A stretch of 7,733 nucleotides of DNA, from assembly GCA_028275075.1 (NCBI GenBank), contig JAQCNK010000035.1, positions 1-7,733 of the forward strand. The letters are read 5' to 3'. Shown here one piece after another: positions 1-6,833 of the stretch. How positions within the stretch are numbered: position 1 is the stretch's first letter; the number at the start of each line of letters is the position of its first letter. Source of the DNA: Haloarcula sp. GTDB taxonomy: Archaea; Halobacteriota; Halobacteria; Halobacteriales; Haloarculaceae. The notes under the pieces are model-generated. The model searched no databases, was not told the DNA's origin, and was given only the letters and a program-made list of their open reading frames with translations. The translations under genes and the position numbers were made by a program.

Positions 1-1067
1 CGGAGCGCCGACTCGTAGGCGGCGATGTCCTCGTCGTCGTAGTAGGCGTGACACGCGACCTGTCGGGGCGACCCCGACTCGTCCTTCGTCTCGACCGACT
101 CGAGCGCCGGGTCGACGTGGTCGCATATCGCTTCCCGCTCCGGACACCGTCCCTTGAACCGACAGCCGCTGGGCAGATTGATCGGGTCGGGGATCGATCC
201 CTTGATTTCGACGTGTTCTCGCTCGCGGAACGGATCGGGTTCCGGTGCGGCCCCGATCAGCGCCTTCGCGTACGGGTGGACCGGATCGTTGATGATCCGT
301 TCAGTCTCGCCGGACTCGATGATGCGACCCAGATACATGATCCCGATCCGGTCGCACACCTGCCGCAGCAACGAGAGGTCGTGGCTGATGAACAGAATCG
401 TCAGGTCGAGCTCCTCGTTTAGCCGTTGGAGCAGGTCAAGGACGCCGGCGCGGATCGAGACATCGAGCATCGACACCGGCTCGTCGGCCAACAGGAAATC
501 CGGCTCGAGCACGAGCGCGCGGGCGATGGCGACCCGCTGGCGTTCTCCGCCGGAGAGCTGATGTGGGTAGTTCTCGAACCACGTTTCCGGCGGCGTGAGT
601 TCCGCGCGTTCGAGCGCCTCGATCACCCGTTCGTACCGTTCTTGGCTGTCGCCGATTCCGTGGATCTTCAACGGCTCGACGACCGTGTCGTACACCGTCA
701 TCCGAGGATTCAGACTCTCGAAGGGGTCCTGGAAGATGATCTGGACGTCGCGACGGAACTTCTGGAGCTCGGTGCCGCTGATGTCCGTCACGTCGCGTCC
801 ACGGAACCGAATCGTTCCGGCCGTCGAATCGAGCAGGCGAATGATCGTCTTGCCGGCCGTCGTCTTTCCACACCCCGACTCGCCGGCAAGACCGACAATC
901 TCGCCCGTCTCGATCTGGAGGTCGATCCCGTCGACGGCGCGCACCTGTTCGTTGCTGCCGAACAGCCCGCCGATGAGCCCTTGGTCGGTGTTGAAGTACT
1001 TTTTCAACCCCTCACACTCCATGATGTACTCCGTGCCGCCGTCGGGCGCGGGCGATTTCTCAGTCAT
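1..1067 (-). CDS. Oligopeptide/dipeptide ABC transporter ATP-binding protein, DppF-like (3' end cut by window edge)
   Basis: This is the second nucleotide-binding subunit of the importer. It hydrolyses ATP on the cytoplasmic face together with the ATPase encoded just before it. I translated 355 codons; the reading frame is open to base 1, so only the extreme C-terminus is missing. Visible motifs are Walker A GESGCGKT (62-69), Q-loop Gln113, signature LSGGE (171-175), Walker B FLLADE (191-196) and H-switch His229. The oligo_HPY-type C-terminal extension has Cys302, Cys308, Cys315 and Cys339 (CX5CX6CX23C). The start is the ATG at 1067-1065, which overlaps the upstream stop by 8 nt. It is preceded by a strong GGAGG Shine-Dalgarno sequence at an 8-nt gap, so translation is probably coupled. 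The ESLNP sequence after the Q-loop and the LADEPVSMLD segment are typical of DppF/OppF. The transported substrate cannot be read from the ATPase. Confidence 0.95.
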   Translation of the reverse strand, partial: MTEKSPAPDGGTEYIMECEGLKKYFNTDQGLIGGLFGSNEQVRAVDGIDLQIETGEIVGLAGESGCGKTTAGKTIIRLLDSTAGTIRFRGRDVTDISGTELQKFRRDVQIIFQDPFESLNPRMTVYDTVVEPLKIHGIGDSQERYERVIEALERAELTPPETWFENYPHQLSGGERQRVAIARALVLEPDFLLADEPVSMLDVSIRAGVLDLLQRLNEELDLTILFISHDLSLLRQVCDRIGIMYLGRIIESGETERIINDPVHPYAKALIGAAPEPDPFREREHVEIKGSIPDPINLPSGCRFKGRCPEREAICDHVDPALESVETKDESGSPRQVACHAYYDDEDIAAYESAL

Positions 1068-2145
1068 CGCTAACCCCTCCGGAGGCAGCGGTGTCGGATC
1101 CGGTCTTGTCCCACGTTTCTCGCTCGCGTGACTCCTCGCGCATCCGTGCGATCGACGCGTGGTGATAACACGCCGACGCGTGGTCCTCGCCGACCGACTC
1201 CAGCGGCGGATGATCGGTCTCACACTCGGCGGTGGCGAACGGACACCGTTCCATGAACCGACAGCCGTCCGGCAGGTCGGCGATGTCCGGCGGACTGCCG
1301 GGGATGCTGATGAGGTCTGACTGGTCGCCCCGAAGCGTGGGGAAAGCGTTCTGTAACCCCAGCGTGTACGGGTTGTACGGATTGTCGAAGATCTCCTTGA
1401 GATTCCCGTACTCCATTAGTTTTCCCGAGTACATCACGCCGAGGCGGTTACACGTCTCCGCAATGACGCTGATATCGTGTGAAATGATGATCACCGAGAT
1501 CCCGAGCTCGTCGCGCAGCTCCTTCAGCCGCTTGAGGATCTGGTCTTGAACAATGACGTCGAGCGCCGTCGTCGGCTCGTCGGCGATAATGAGGTCGGGG
1601 TCGAGCGCCAACGACATCGCGATGTACGCCCGTTGCTTCATCCCGCCGGAAAACTGGTGTGGATAATCGTCCATCCGGTCCGGGTCGAGCCCGACCACCT
1701 CGAACAGCTCGGCCACTCGCTCGCGCGCTTCGTCGGTGGCGACGTCGCGATGGGCCTGAATCGCCTCGACGATCTGGTCGGATATCCGGTGGACCGGATT
1801 GAGTGCGTTCATCGCGCCCTGACTGATGAGCGAGAAGTGCTCCCAGCGAAGCGCGTCGAGTTCGCGTTTCGACAGCGCTGTGAGCTCGACACCGCGGAAC
1901 CGGACGGAGCCGGAGTCGATGCGGCCGTTACTCGGCAGGAGACTCAACACCGCCTGTGCGACCGTGCTCTTTCCACAGCCGGACTCTCCGACGAGGCCGA
2001 AAATCTCGTTTTCGCTGACTGAGAAGCTGATGCCGTCGACCGCGGTGAGGTCGCCGCCGCTCGTCGAGTACTTCACGACGGCGTCCTCGACGGCCAAAAG
2101 CGGTGCGTCGTCGTCGAAATCGAAGGTCGCTGTTGCTTGTTTCAT
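1060..2145 (-). CDS. Oligopeptide/dipeptide ABC transporter ATP-binding protein, DppD-like
   Basis: This is the first nucleotide-binding subunit of the importer, 361 aa from the chosen start. Motifs in order are Walker A GESGCGKS (53-60), a Q-loop in SQGAMNALNP (Gln109), signature FSGGMKQR (165-172), Walker B LIIADE (185-190), D-loop ALD (194-196) and H-switch His223. The C-terminal oligo_HPY extension carries Cys295, Cys301, Cys308 and Cys326 (CX5CX6CX17C). Length and layout match DppD/OppD. I chose the ATG at 2145, one base after the permease stop and 8 nt after AGGA. An upstream in-frame start at 2175 would overlap the permease by 29 nt and add a basic 10-residue leader that looks like a frame shadow. 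It sits between the DppC-like permease and the DppF-like ATPase and presumably forms the heterodimeric motor with the latter. Confidence 0.95.
   Translation of the reverse strand: MKQATATFDFDDDAPLLAVEDAVVKYSTSGGDLTAVDGISFSVSENEIFGLVGESGCGKSTVAQAVLSLLPSNGRIDSGSVRFRGVELTALSKRELDALRWEHFSLISQGAMNALNPVHRISDQIVEAIQAHRDVATDEARERVAELFEVVGLDPDRMDDYPHQFSGGMKQRAYIAMSLALDPDLIIADEPTTALDVIVQDQILKRLKELRDELGISVIIISHDISVIAETCNRLGVMYSGKLMEYGNLKEIFDNPYNPYTLGLQNAFPTLRGDQSDLISIPGSPPDIADLPDGCRFMERCPFATAECETDHPPLESVGEDHASACYHHASIARMREESRERETWDKTGSDTAASGGVSDD
1074..1080 (-). promoter_or_regulatory. Shine-Dalgarno sequence inside the upstream gene
   Basis: On the minus strand this reads GGAGGGG, and the GGAGG core ends 8 nt before the ATG at 1067. 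It lies within the last codons of the preceding ATPase gene. It fixes the start of the DppF-like gene and suggests reinitiation or coupled translation within the operon mRNA. Confidence 0.7.
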
Positions 2146-2146
2146 C

Positions 2147-3094
2147 TTATTTTTCCTGTAGCTGCGGGTTGACAACTTCCTCGTATCCGCGGCCGACGAG
2201 ATACGCGCCCATCACCACGAGGGTGATAGACACGCCCGGCGGAATCGTCCACCACCAGGCCTCTCCGAACGACTGGGTGACGAACGCCCGCTGAAGCATT
2301 ACGCCCCACGAGGGAACCGACGGGTCGCCGAATCCAAGAAACGCCACGCTCGCCTGCGCGACGATGGAGTATCCCACCGCGATGGCGGCGTACAACGCCG
2401 ACAGCGGGATCACGTTCGGGAGGATGTGAACCGTCATGATCCGGAAGTCCGAGGCGCCGGTGGCCTCTGCGGCCTCGACGTACGGCCGTTCGCGGACGGT
2501 CAACACCTCCGATCGGATCACCCGGGCGGTCGAGAGCCAGTACAACAACGCGACCCCGAAGATGATGTTCCAGACGCTCGCGCCGAACACCGTCGCCAGC
2601 ACAATCACGAACGGGATGAACGGCAGACCGTAGAGAATGTCCACGAGCCGCATCACCACCTCGTCGATCCAGCCGCCATAGTAGCCGGCCACGATGCCGA
2701 CCGTCGTTCCGATGACGGCCACCATGAACGCGCCCAACAACCCGACGAACATCGCGATTCGTGACCCCAAAAGCAGCTGGGAGAGCACGTCGTATCCCGC
2801 GTCGGTCGTCCCGAGCGGGTGCGCGAGCGTCGGCGGTCGGAGCGACGCCCACGACCCGTCGGGCATGTAGATCCGCTCGTACGGTCCGTACGGGATAATG
2901 TACGGCGATATCACCGCGAGCAGCAGGTAAAACAGGACGATCAACAGCCCTGCCACCGCCAGCCGCGACTGGACGAACAACTGCGCCTGCTCCCGGCTCG
3001 ACCGCTTGAGGTTCTGGAAGAACCGGCGCCAGCCCTGCTTTGTCCGCGTCGATTCTGCCATGGCCCGCTCGCCCATATCTGTCTTTTCGCTCAT
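2147..3094 (-). CDS. Oligopeptide/dipeptide ABC transporter permease, DppC-like
   Basis: This is one of the two membrane subunits forming the import channel, 315 aa from the chosen start. It has a charged cytoplasmic N-terminus and a first membrane helix near 45-68. The DppC/OppC hallmark HPLGTTDAGYDVLSQLL begins near 92, followed by helices around 114-137, 157-176, 232-255 and 285-303. The EAA coupling loop (EAAEATGAS, starting near 207, then LPNVIPL) contacts an ATPase. GGTGA lies 9 nt before the ATG at 3094, which itself is one base after the upstream permease stop. That favours this ATG over the GTG at 3106, which lies inside the ribosome-binding site and would give four extra residues. 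The stop is one base before the DppD-like start. Binding-protein-dependent transport family membership is clear; the substrate is not. Confidence 0.94.
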   Translation of the reverse strand: MSEKTDMGERAMAESTRTKQGWRRFFQNLKRSSREQAQLFVQSRLAVAGLLIVLFYLLLAVISPYIIPYGPYERIYMPDGSWASLRPPTLAHPLGTTDAGYDVLSQLLLGSRIAMFVGLLGAFMVAVIGTTVGIVAGYYGGWIDEVVMRLVDILYGLPFIPFVIVLATVFGASVWNIIFGVALLYWLSTARVIRSEVLTVRERPYVEAAEATGASDFRIMTVHILPNVIPLSALYAAIAVGYSIVAQASVAFLGFGDPSVPSWGVMLQRAFVTQSFGEAWWWTIPPGVSITLVVMGAYLVGRGYEEVVNPQLQEK

Positions 3095-3095
3095 G

Positions 3096-4079
3096 TTAGC
3101 TCTCACCCAGTCTGACCCGGGGATCGAGGTACGTATACGCGAGGTCCGCGACGAAGTTCATCGTGATGACGATGACCGACAACAGGGTGAACGCTCCCTG
3201 TGCGACGGGATAGTCGCTCCGCAGCGACGCCTGAACCATCTCGCGTCCCAATCCGGGCCACGAGAACACCGTCTCGATCAACACCTGTCCGCCGACCGCG
3301 AACCCAATCGCGATGGCGAACGCCGTCACGACCGGCAGAATCGCGTTGCGAGCCGCGTGAACGAACAGTACCCGACGGCTAGTGAGCCCCTTGGCGCGCG
3401 CCGTATCGATGTACGTCTCCGAGAGAACCTCTAAGAGGTTGTTGCGCATCAACAACAACGGGAGCCCCGTATAGTACGTACACAACGTGAAGACGGGCAA
3501 CACCAGGTGGTAGAGGAAGTCGGGGCTGAGGAATTTTTGTACGGTAGTCTCGTAGCTCGCTCCCGTGCTTCGCATCCTCCCGATGGGGAATATATCAAGC
3601 TGGAAGCCGAACACATAAAGCACGATCATTCCCGTCCAGAACACCGGCATCGAGCGAACGAACAAGACGACGACCATTCCGGCGCGTTCCTTCGTCGTTC
3701 CCCGGACCCAGCCGAGCTGTGCGCCGAGGTAGGTTCCGAGGGTGTACGAGATGGCAAACGCCGTCAACATCAGACTCATCGTGTTCAGGAAGCGGTCCGC
3801 GATGAGCGACGACACCGAACTGCCGTAGTAGAACGACTGACCGAAGTCGAGCTGGACCACGTTCTCCAGGTACCGGAGATACTGCCGCCACAGCGGATCG
3901 TTCAGACCATACTGTTCGATGATGGCCTGTCGTGCCGCTTGGCTCATCCGGGGGTTCGTGAAGGCCGCCATCGGGCCGCCGGGAACCTGCCGGAAGAGGA
4001 AAAACAGGACCGTGATGACGGTGAAAAGCGAAAGCACCATCAACACGAGCCGTCGTGCGATGTATCGTTTGTTAACCAT
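3096..4079 (-). CDS. Oligopeptide/dipeptide ABC transporter permease, DppB-like
   Basis: This is the other membrane subunit of the importer, 327 aa, the usual length for DppB/OppB. Helix 1 is near 9-29. An extracytoplasmic stretch follows with the family-typical YGLNDPLWRQYLRYL (57-71) and LDFGQS (77-82). Further helices are near 101-121, 134-158, 190-210, 248-268 and 296-318. The EAA loop (YIDTARAKGLTSRRV, 223-237, then ILPVV) is well preserved. FSWPGLGRE (272-280) and the C-terminal YLDPRVRLGE are family signatures. The start is the ATG at 4079, 51 nt after the binding-protein stop, with no obvious Shine-Dalgarno sequence. That gap is the largest in the operon and could allow more binding protein than permease to be made, which is common in such operons; no clear hairpin was seen in it. 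Confidence 0.94.
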   Translation of the reverse strand: MVNKRYIARRLVLMVLSLFTVITVLFFLFRQVPGGPMAAFTNPRMSQAARQAIIEQYGLNDPLWRQYLRYLENVVQLDFGQSFYYGSSVSSLIADRFLNTMSLMLTAFAISYTLGTYLGAQLGWVRGTTKERAGMVVVLFVRSMPVFWTGMIVLYVFGFQLDIFPIGRMRSTGASYETTVQKFLSPDFLYHLVLPVFTLCTYYTGLPLLLMRNNLLEVLSETYIDTARAKGLTSRRVLFVHAARNAILPVVTAFAIAIGFAVGGQVLIETVFSWPGLGREMVQASLRSDYPVAQGAFTLLSVIVITMNFVADLAYTYLDPRVRLGES

Positions 4080-4130
4080 GTGTAATAGAAGCTGGTGTGA
4101 ACTCGGGGAGACGTCCGCGGGTCGGCGCGT

Positions 4131-5882
4131 TCACTTCCCGGTCATTCCTTCCGGGTAGTAGATGTTCCCGTCGCTGTCCCACACGTAGCCGGCGTCGGCG
4201 AGAATCGTCGTCGCCTCCTCGATTCCGCCGTCGAAGCGCGTCGTCTCCTCGTTGTGCCAGAAGCCGAGCGAGGGGTTGATAAACGAGTACGCCTCCTGGC
4301 CGTAGCCGTCGAACGCCTCGTTGATGATCGTCGACTGACTGGCTCTGACCACTGCGTTGAACGCCTGCCGCATGGGGACGTGATCGAACGGCGGCCGCTG
4401 ACAGTTCACCCACACCGACTGGCGACCGGTTCCGAGCGTCTCAACCGCGCTCAGGAAATCGTTCTCCTCAACGGTCTCGGCGAGCTGCTGAGTGTCGCCG
4501 AACCAGTAGTCGAGCAGGTCGTAGTCGCCGTTGATCATCGCCTGTTGTTCGGCGTCGCTCGTCGACAACGGCCGCTGAATCCGCGCGTCTATGTTTGGCG
4601 CCATGAAGTGGTCGTCGAACGCCGGCATTTCGAAGCGCGACCCTTGGTCCCACGTTCCCCACTGGAACGGACCGGAGCCCACAGCGGGCCTGTCGTCGTT
4701 GATCGTGATCCGCCAGGGCTGCTCTGTGGTGCCCGTTTCTTCCATCAGCTGCGTCCAGTAGTGTTCGGGCAGGATCGGCACGATTCCCGCGGTCGTCTTG
4801 ATGAACGGGACGTACGGTTCTTGAAGATTGATCGTCACGGTGTACTCGTCTACCTGTTCGACGCTTTCGACGACCTGAACGACGTTGTTGAGGTACGCCG
4901 GCGGCTCCAGATCGAGCATCATCTGGTACGTCCAGACGACATCGCTCGCGGTGACTGGCTCCCCGTCGTGGAACGTCATGTCCTCACGGAGCTGGAACGT
5001 GACCGTGGTGTCGTCCTCAAACTCCCAGTCGGTCGCCGCCCACGGCTGGGCCTCCAGGTCCGGTCCCGTCCGGATGAGGAAGTCGTGCATGAACCGGGTC
5101 GGCGTCCAGTTCCGACTCGGGCCGATCGCGTTGGCATTGATCGGATTAAGCTGGTCGGAGGGGTCCCAGTTGTTCGTAACGATGGTTTGTCCCTCCTCGT
5201 TTTTCGGCTCGATCTGGGTGTAGTTCCAGATGTTGCGGAGCCCGGTAGGGGTCACGACGACGGAATCCTCCTCAAACCGGTCGCTGTTGAAGGCGTAAAA
5301 GTACTCGTTGTGAAGAAGCTGGTTTTCAGGCCGTTGTTCGCCGATAATATCTTGTGCCTCGTACACGAGCTCCTGTCTGGTTTCCCTGTCTCGCTCCTGT
5401 CGCTGCGCGTAGGCCACCTCGTCGTACTCCTCGCTCGAGAAGCCTGTCCAATTCTGCGATCCGTCCGTCGCGAACCGCGGCACGATGATGCTGTCCGGCT
5501 CTCCGTTGTTCGGACTCCAGCGGTACGTGACGAGATCGTACTCGCCGGCCTCCTCACGCGAGGCGACTACCGTCGCCTCCACTGGGTCAGTTACCGTCGG
5601 AATCCCCATCTCGTCGGTGAGCCGCCCGTCGAGGTACTGGTTCGCCTGATACCGACCCGGATTGTACTGTTCCGTGTACGCCAGATGGATCACGTCACCC
5701 ATCATGCGTTCCTCGGGAACGTCGTCTTCGATCACGCGGGCGTCGGATCCCTGTGAGCCGCCACCCCCGCCGCCACCTTCGGTGGTCGTTTCGCCTCCGG
5801 CACATCCGGCGACACTAATGCTTCCGATGGCTGCCCCAGCGGCACCCATCTTCCGCATGAAGCTGCGTCGGTTGGTAGACAT
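4131..5882 (-). CDS. ABC transporter solute-binding lipoprotein, SBP_bac_5 family, apparently circularly permuted
   Basis: This is the extracellular receptor of the importer, 583 aa. Residues 1-27 form a Tat lipoprotein signal: NRRSFMRK twin-arginine motif at 4-11, a weakly hydrophobic core, and lipobox VAGC with Cys27 as lipid anchor. Residues 28-46 are a Gly-rich linker. Residues about 62-227 resemble the C-terminal half of family members, including the GEYDLVTYRWSPNNGEPDS region (113-131), the FSSEEYDEVAYAQRQ stretch and a YEAQDIIGEQRP helix. Residues about 233-583 resemble the usual start and middle: NNWDPSDQLNPINA (238-250), TFHDGEPVTASDVVWTY (303-319), VGSGPF (401-406), PMRQAF (503-508) and ILADAGYVWDSDG (560-572). 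The protein then stops where the C-terminal half would normally begin. Combined length is normal, with one copy of each part. Family assignment is firm; the permutation is inferred by alignment from memory. It heads the operon. Confidence 0.93.
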   Translation of the reverse strand: MSTNRRSFMRKMGAAGAAIGSISVAGCAGGETTTEGGGGGGGSQGSDARVIEDDVPEERMMGDVIHLAYTEQYNPGRYQANQYLDGRLTDEMGIPTVTDPVEATVVASREEAGEYDLVTYRWSPNNGEPDSIIVPRFATDGSQNWTGFSSEEYDEVAYAQRQERDRETRQELVYEAQDIIGEQRPENQLLHNEYFYAFNSDRFEEDSVVVTPTGLRNIWNYTQIEPKNEEGQTIVTNNWDPSDQLNPINANAIGPSRNWTPTRFMHDFLIRTGPDLEAQPWAATDWEFEDDTTVTFQLREDMTFHDGEPVTASDVVWTYQMMLDLEPPAYLNNVVQVVESVEQVDEYTVTINLQEPYVPFIKTTAGIVPILPEHYWTQLMEETGTTEQPWRITINDDRPAVGSGPFQWGTWDQGSRFEMPAFDDHFMAPNIDARIQRPLSTSDAEQQAMINGDYDLLDYWFGDTQQLAETVEENDFLSAVETLGTGRQSVWVNCQRPPFDHVPMRQAFNAVVRASQSTIINEAFDGYGQEAYSFINPSLGFWHNEETTRFDGGIEEATTILADAGYVWDSDGNIYYPEGMTGK

Positions 5883-5910
5883 ACACAGTAGCCCATATTA
5901 ACTCCCGGTG

Positions 5911-5916
5911 TTATAG
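5911..5916 (-). promoter_or_regulatory. TATA-like box for the transporter operon
   Basis: CTATAA on the minus strand lies 29-34 bases before the ATG at 5882. Archaeal TATA boxes are centred about 27 bases before the transcription start, so this places the start roughly 4-5 bases before the ATG, giving a nearly leaderless mRNA. No Shine-Dalgarno sequence sits at a usable distance, which agrees. The assignment is by position and base composition only. Confidence 0.5.
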
Positions 5917-6042
5917 CCACCCCCAAACTATGGAGGGATACCGAGCGGACCACGGGGTTCCAACTCACATTACCATACGAACACACGGAAATACCCGGTT
6001 CTACACGGTTTTGACCGGTCCGATCGCCTGACTCTGTCTTCA

Positions 6043-6056
6043 CGTCGGATCCGACG
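6043..6056. repeat. 14-bp perfect palindrome
   Basis: The sequence CGTCGGATCCGACG equals its own reverse complement. It lies 20 bases past the stop of the coiled-coil gene and about 130 bases upstream of the transporter TATA-like box. It could be a regulator binding site. It has no loop and no following T-run, so a classic hairpin terminator is less likely. Function is unknown. Confidence 0.4.
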
Positions 6057-6076
6057 GCCATCGGAAGCCCGAACTG

Positions 6077-6583
6077 TCACCGGAGGTACGCGTTCAGAAT
6101 CGTGAGGCTGGTATCGAGGTCTTCGACCGCCTCGTTGTGGGCGTCTATCGCGTCACGAGCCCGTTCGAACTCCGGCTGTGGGTCCGCCTCGAGCGACTCG
6201 AGGTCGGCGTCAGCCGATTCCAGCTCCGACAGATTCGTCTCGACCGCCTCGAGCGCGGCGCGCATCGCGTCGTGGAACTCTCGGAGGTGTTCGTTGTGCG
6301 CCCGCAGCTTCTCGACCGTCCGTTCCCGGTGGCGCACCGCCTGGTCGACGGTGAGAAACTCGGTGCGCTCGACCAGCTCGTAGATGTTCCCCTGCTCGGC
6401 GTCCAGTTCGGCGGCGAGTTCTTCGAGGGCCGTCCGCTCGGCGGCGATGGCTTCTCGCGTTTGGGGAAACGATTCCGCTTCGCCCGCCTCGTACGCCTCG
6501 AACTCCTCGCGAAACGTCGACTGGCGGGTCTCGTCGCGGTCTCCGACCGCCTCGGCGGCGTCGATGATGTCTTGTAATCCCAT
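6077..6583 (-). CDS. Acidic coiled-coil protein of unknown function
   Basis: The gene encodes a 168-aa, strongly acidic, Ala/Glu-rich soluble protein without signal peptide, membrane helix or Cys. It is predicted to be almost wholly helical: an N-terminal helix (MGLQDIIDAAEAVGD), a charged helix near 20-35, a long heptad-like stretch (about 41-70), a conserved-looking turn ERTEFLTVDQAVRHRERT (72-89), a second long helix (about 90-131), a Pro-containing break (134-138) and a final helix (138-164). This suggests a helical hairpin or bundle, possibly a structural or scaffold protein; no enzyme motif is visible. I chose the ATG at 6583, preceded by GGTGG at a 4-nt gap. A GTG at 6607 would add 8 residues and cannot be excluded. 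It is transcribed in the same direction as the transporter but is separated from it by about 194 bases containing a promoter, so it is probably an independent unit. Confidence 0.85.
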   Translation of the reverse strand: MGLQDIIDAAEAVGDRDETRQSTFREEFEAYEAGEAESFPQTREAIAAERTALEELAAELDAEQGNIYELVERTEFLTVDQAVRHRERTVEKLRAHNEHLREFHDAMRAALEAVETNLSELESADADLESLEADPQPEFERARDAIDAHNEAVEDLDTSLTILNAYLR

Positions 6584-6610
6584 ACGACCACCGGTACTGA
6601 TGGACACGCT

Positions 6611-6805
6611 TCAATGTGCGTTTTTGCCGAAGGGTTTAAAATCTCGACCCGACATCGCGGAACATGACTCTTCGTGCCACTCCACGGCGCCGTCGTCGCG
6701 GACGGTCAGCAGAGGCGATTCGGTCCGGACCGCGCCGTCACGGAACTGCCCGCCGCCGACGCTGGGAGACCCGGTTACGGTCGGCAGACGCGGCCGCCGC
6801 GAGCG
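6611..6805 (-). pseudogene. Start-less reading frame, possible gene remnant upstream of the coiled-coil gene
   Basis: This open frame of 64 codons runs between stops and has no ATG; its only GTG is late (near codon 41). Codons about 22-48 look like a real haloarchaeal protein: acidic, with a partly repeated pattern FRDGAVRTES and VRDDGAVEWHEES. By hand count over 6664-6747, the base that would be the second codon position is about 46% GC and the third about 82%, the pattern expected for coding in this frame. The stop lies 3 nt before the GTG at 6607 of the next gene, as in an operon. It may be the tail of a frameshifted or truncated gene, or a small gene with an unusual start. It competes with plus-strand readings of the same DNA, so confidence is low. 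Confidence 0.25.
6635..6640. promoter_or_regulatory. Symmetric TTTAAA box, possible TATA element
   Basis: TTTAAA reads the same on both strands. On the minus strand it would start transcription near 6610, giving the coiled-coil gene a leader of about 27 nt to the ATG at 6583. On the plus strand, 27 bases from its centre fall on the ATG at 6664. It may therefore serve one or both directions. The same bases would encode Asp-Phe-Lys-Pro in the start-less minus frame, so it could also just be coding sequence. Confidence 0.4.
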
Positions 6806-6833
6806 TCAAGGGGCTCGCTCCGGAGCGTGAGCC

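Noticed and set aside
426..1073. Long plus-strand frames opposite the two ATPase genes
   Set aside because: The minus-strand frames carry complete Walker A, signature and Walker B motifs. The plus-strand products show no motifs.
3096..3106. GTG at 3106 as the start of the DppC-like permease
   Set aside because: It overlaps the upstream stop region and the likely GGTGA ribosome-binding site. The ATG at 3094 has better spacing and follows the one-base gap pattern of the operon.
4080..4130. Possible terminator or leftover C-terminal half of the binding protein in the gap after its stop
   Set aside because: Only 51 bases, with no clear hairpin, no T-run, and no binding-protein-like translation in any frame.
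4254..5756. A 500-codon open frame on the plus strand, antisense to the binding-protein gene
   Set aside because: It mirrors a gene whose motifs are unmistakable on the other strand. Its translation is a Val/Arg/Leu/His-rich mixture without recognisable motifs, as expected for an antisense shadow of GC-rich codons.
5757..5798. GC-rich triplet run coding for the Gly-rich linker as a microsatellite-type switch
   Set aside because: Gly-rich linkers after the lipid Cys are common in haloarchaeal lipoproteins, and triplet changes would not shift the frame, so no phase-variation role is supported.
5732..6061. A 109-codon minus-strand frame crossing the operon promoter into the binding-protein gene
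   Set aside because: It is out of frame with the Tat signal peptide, covers the TATA-like box, and has irregular codon use and composition.
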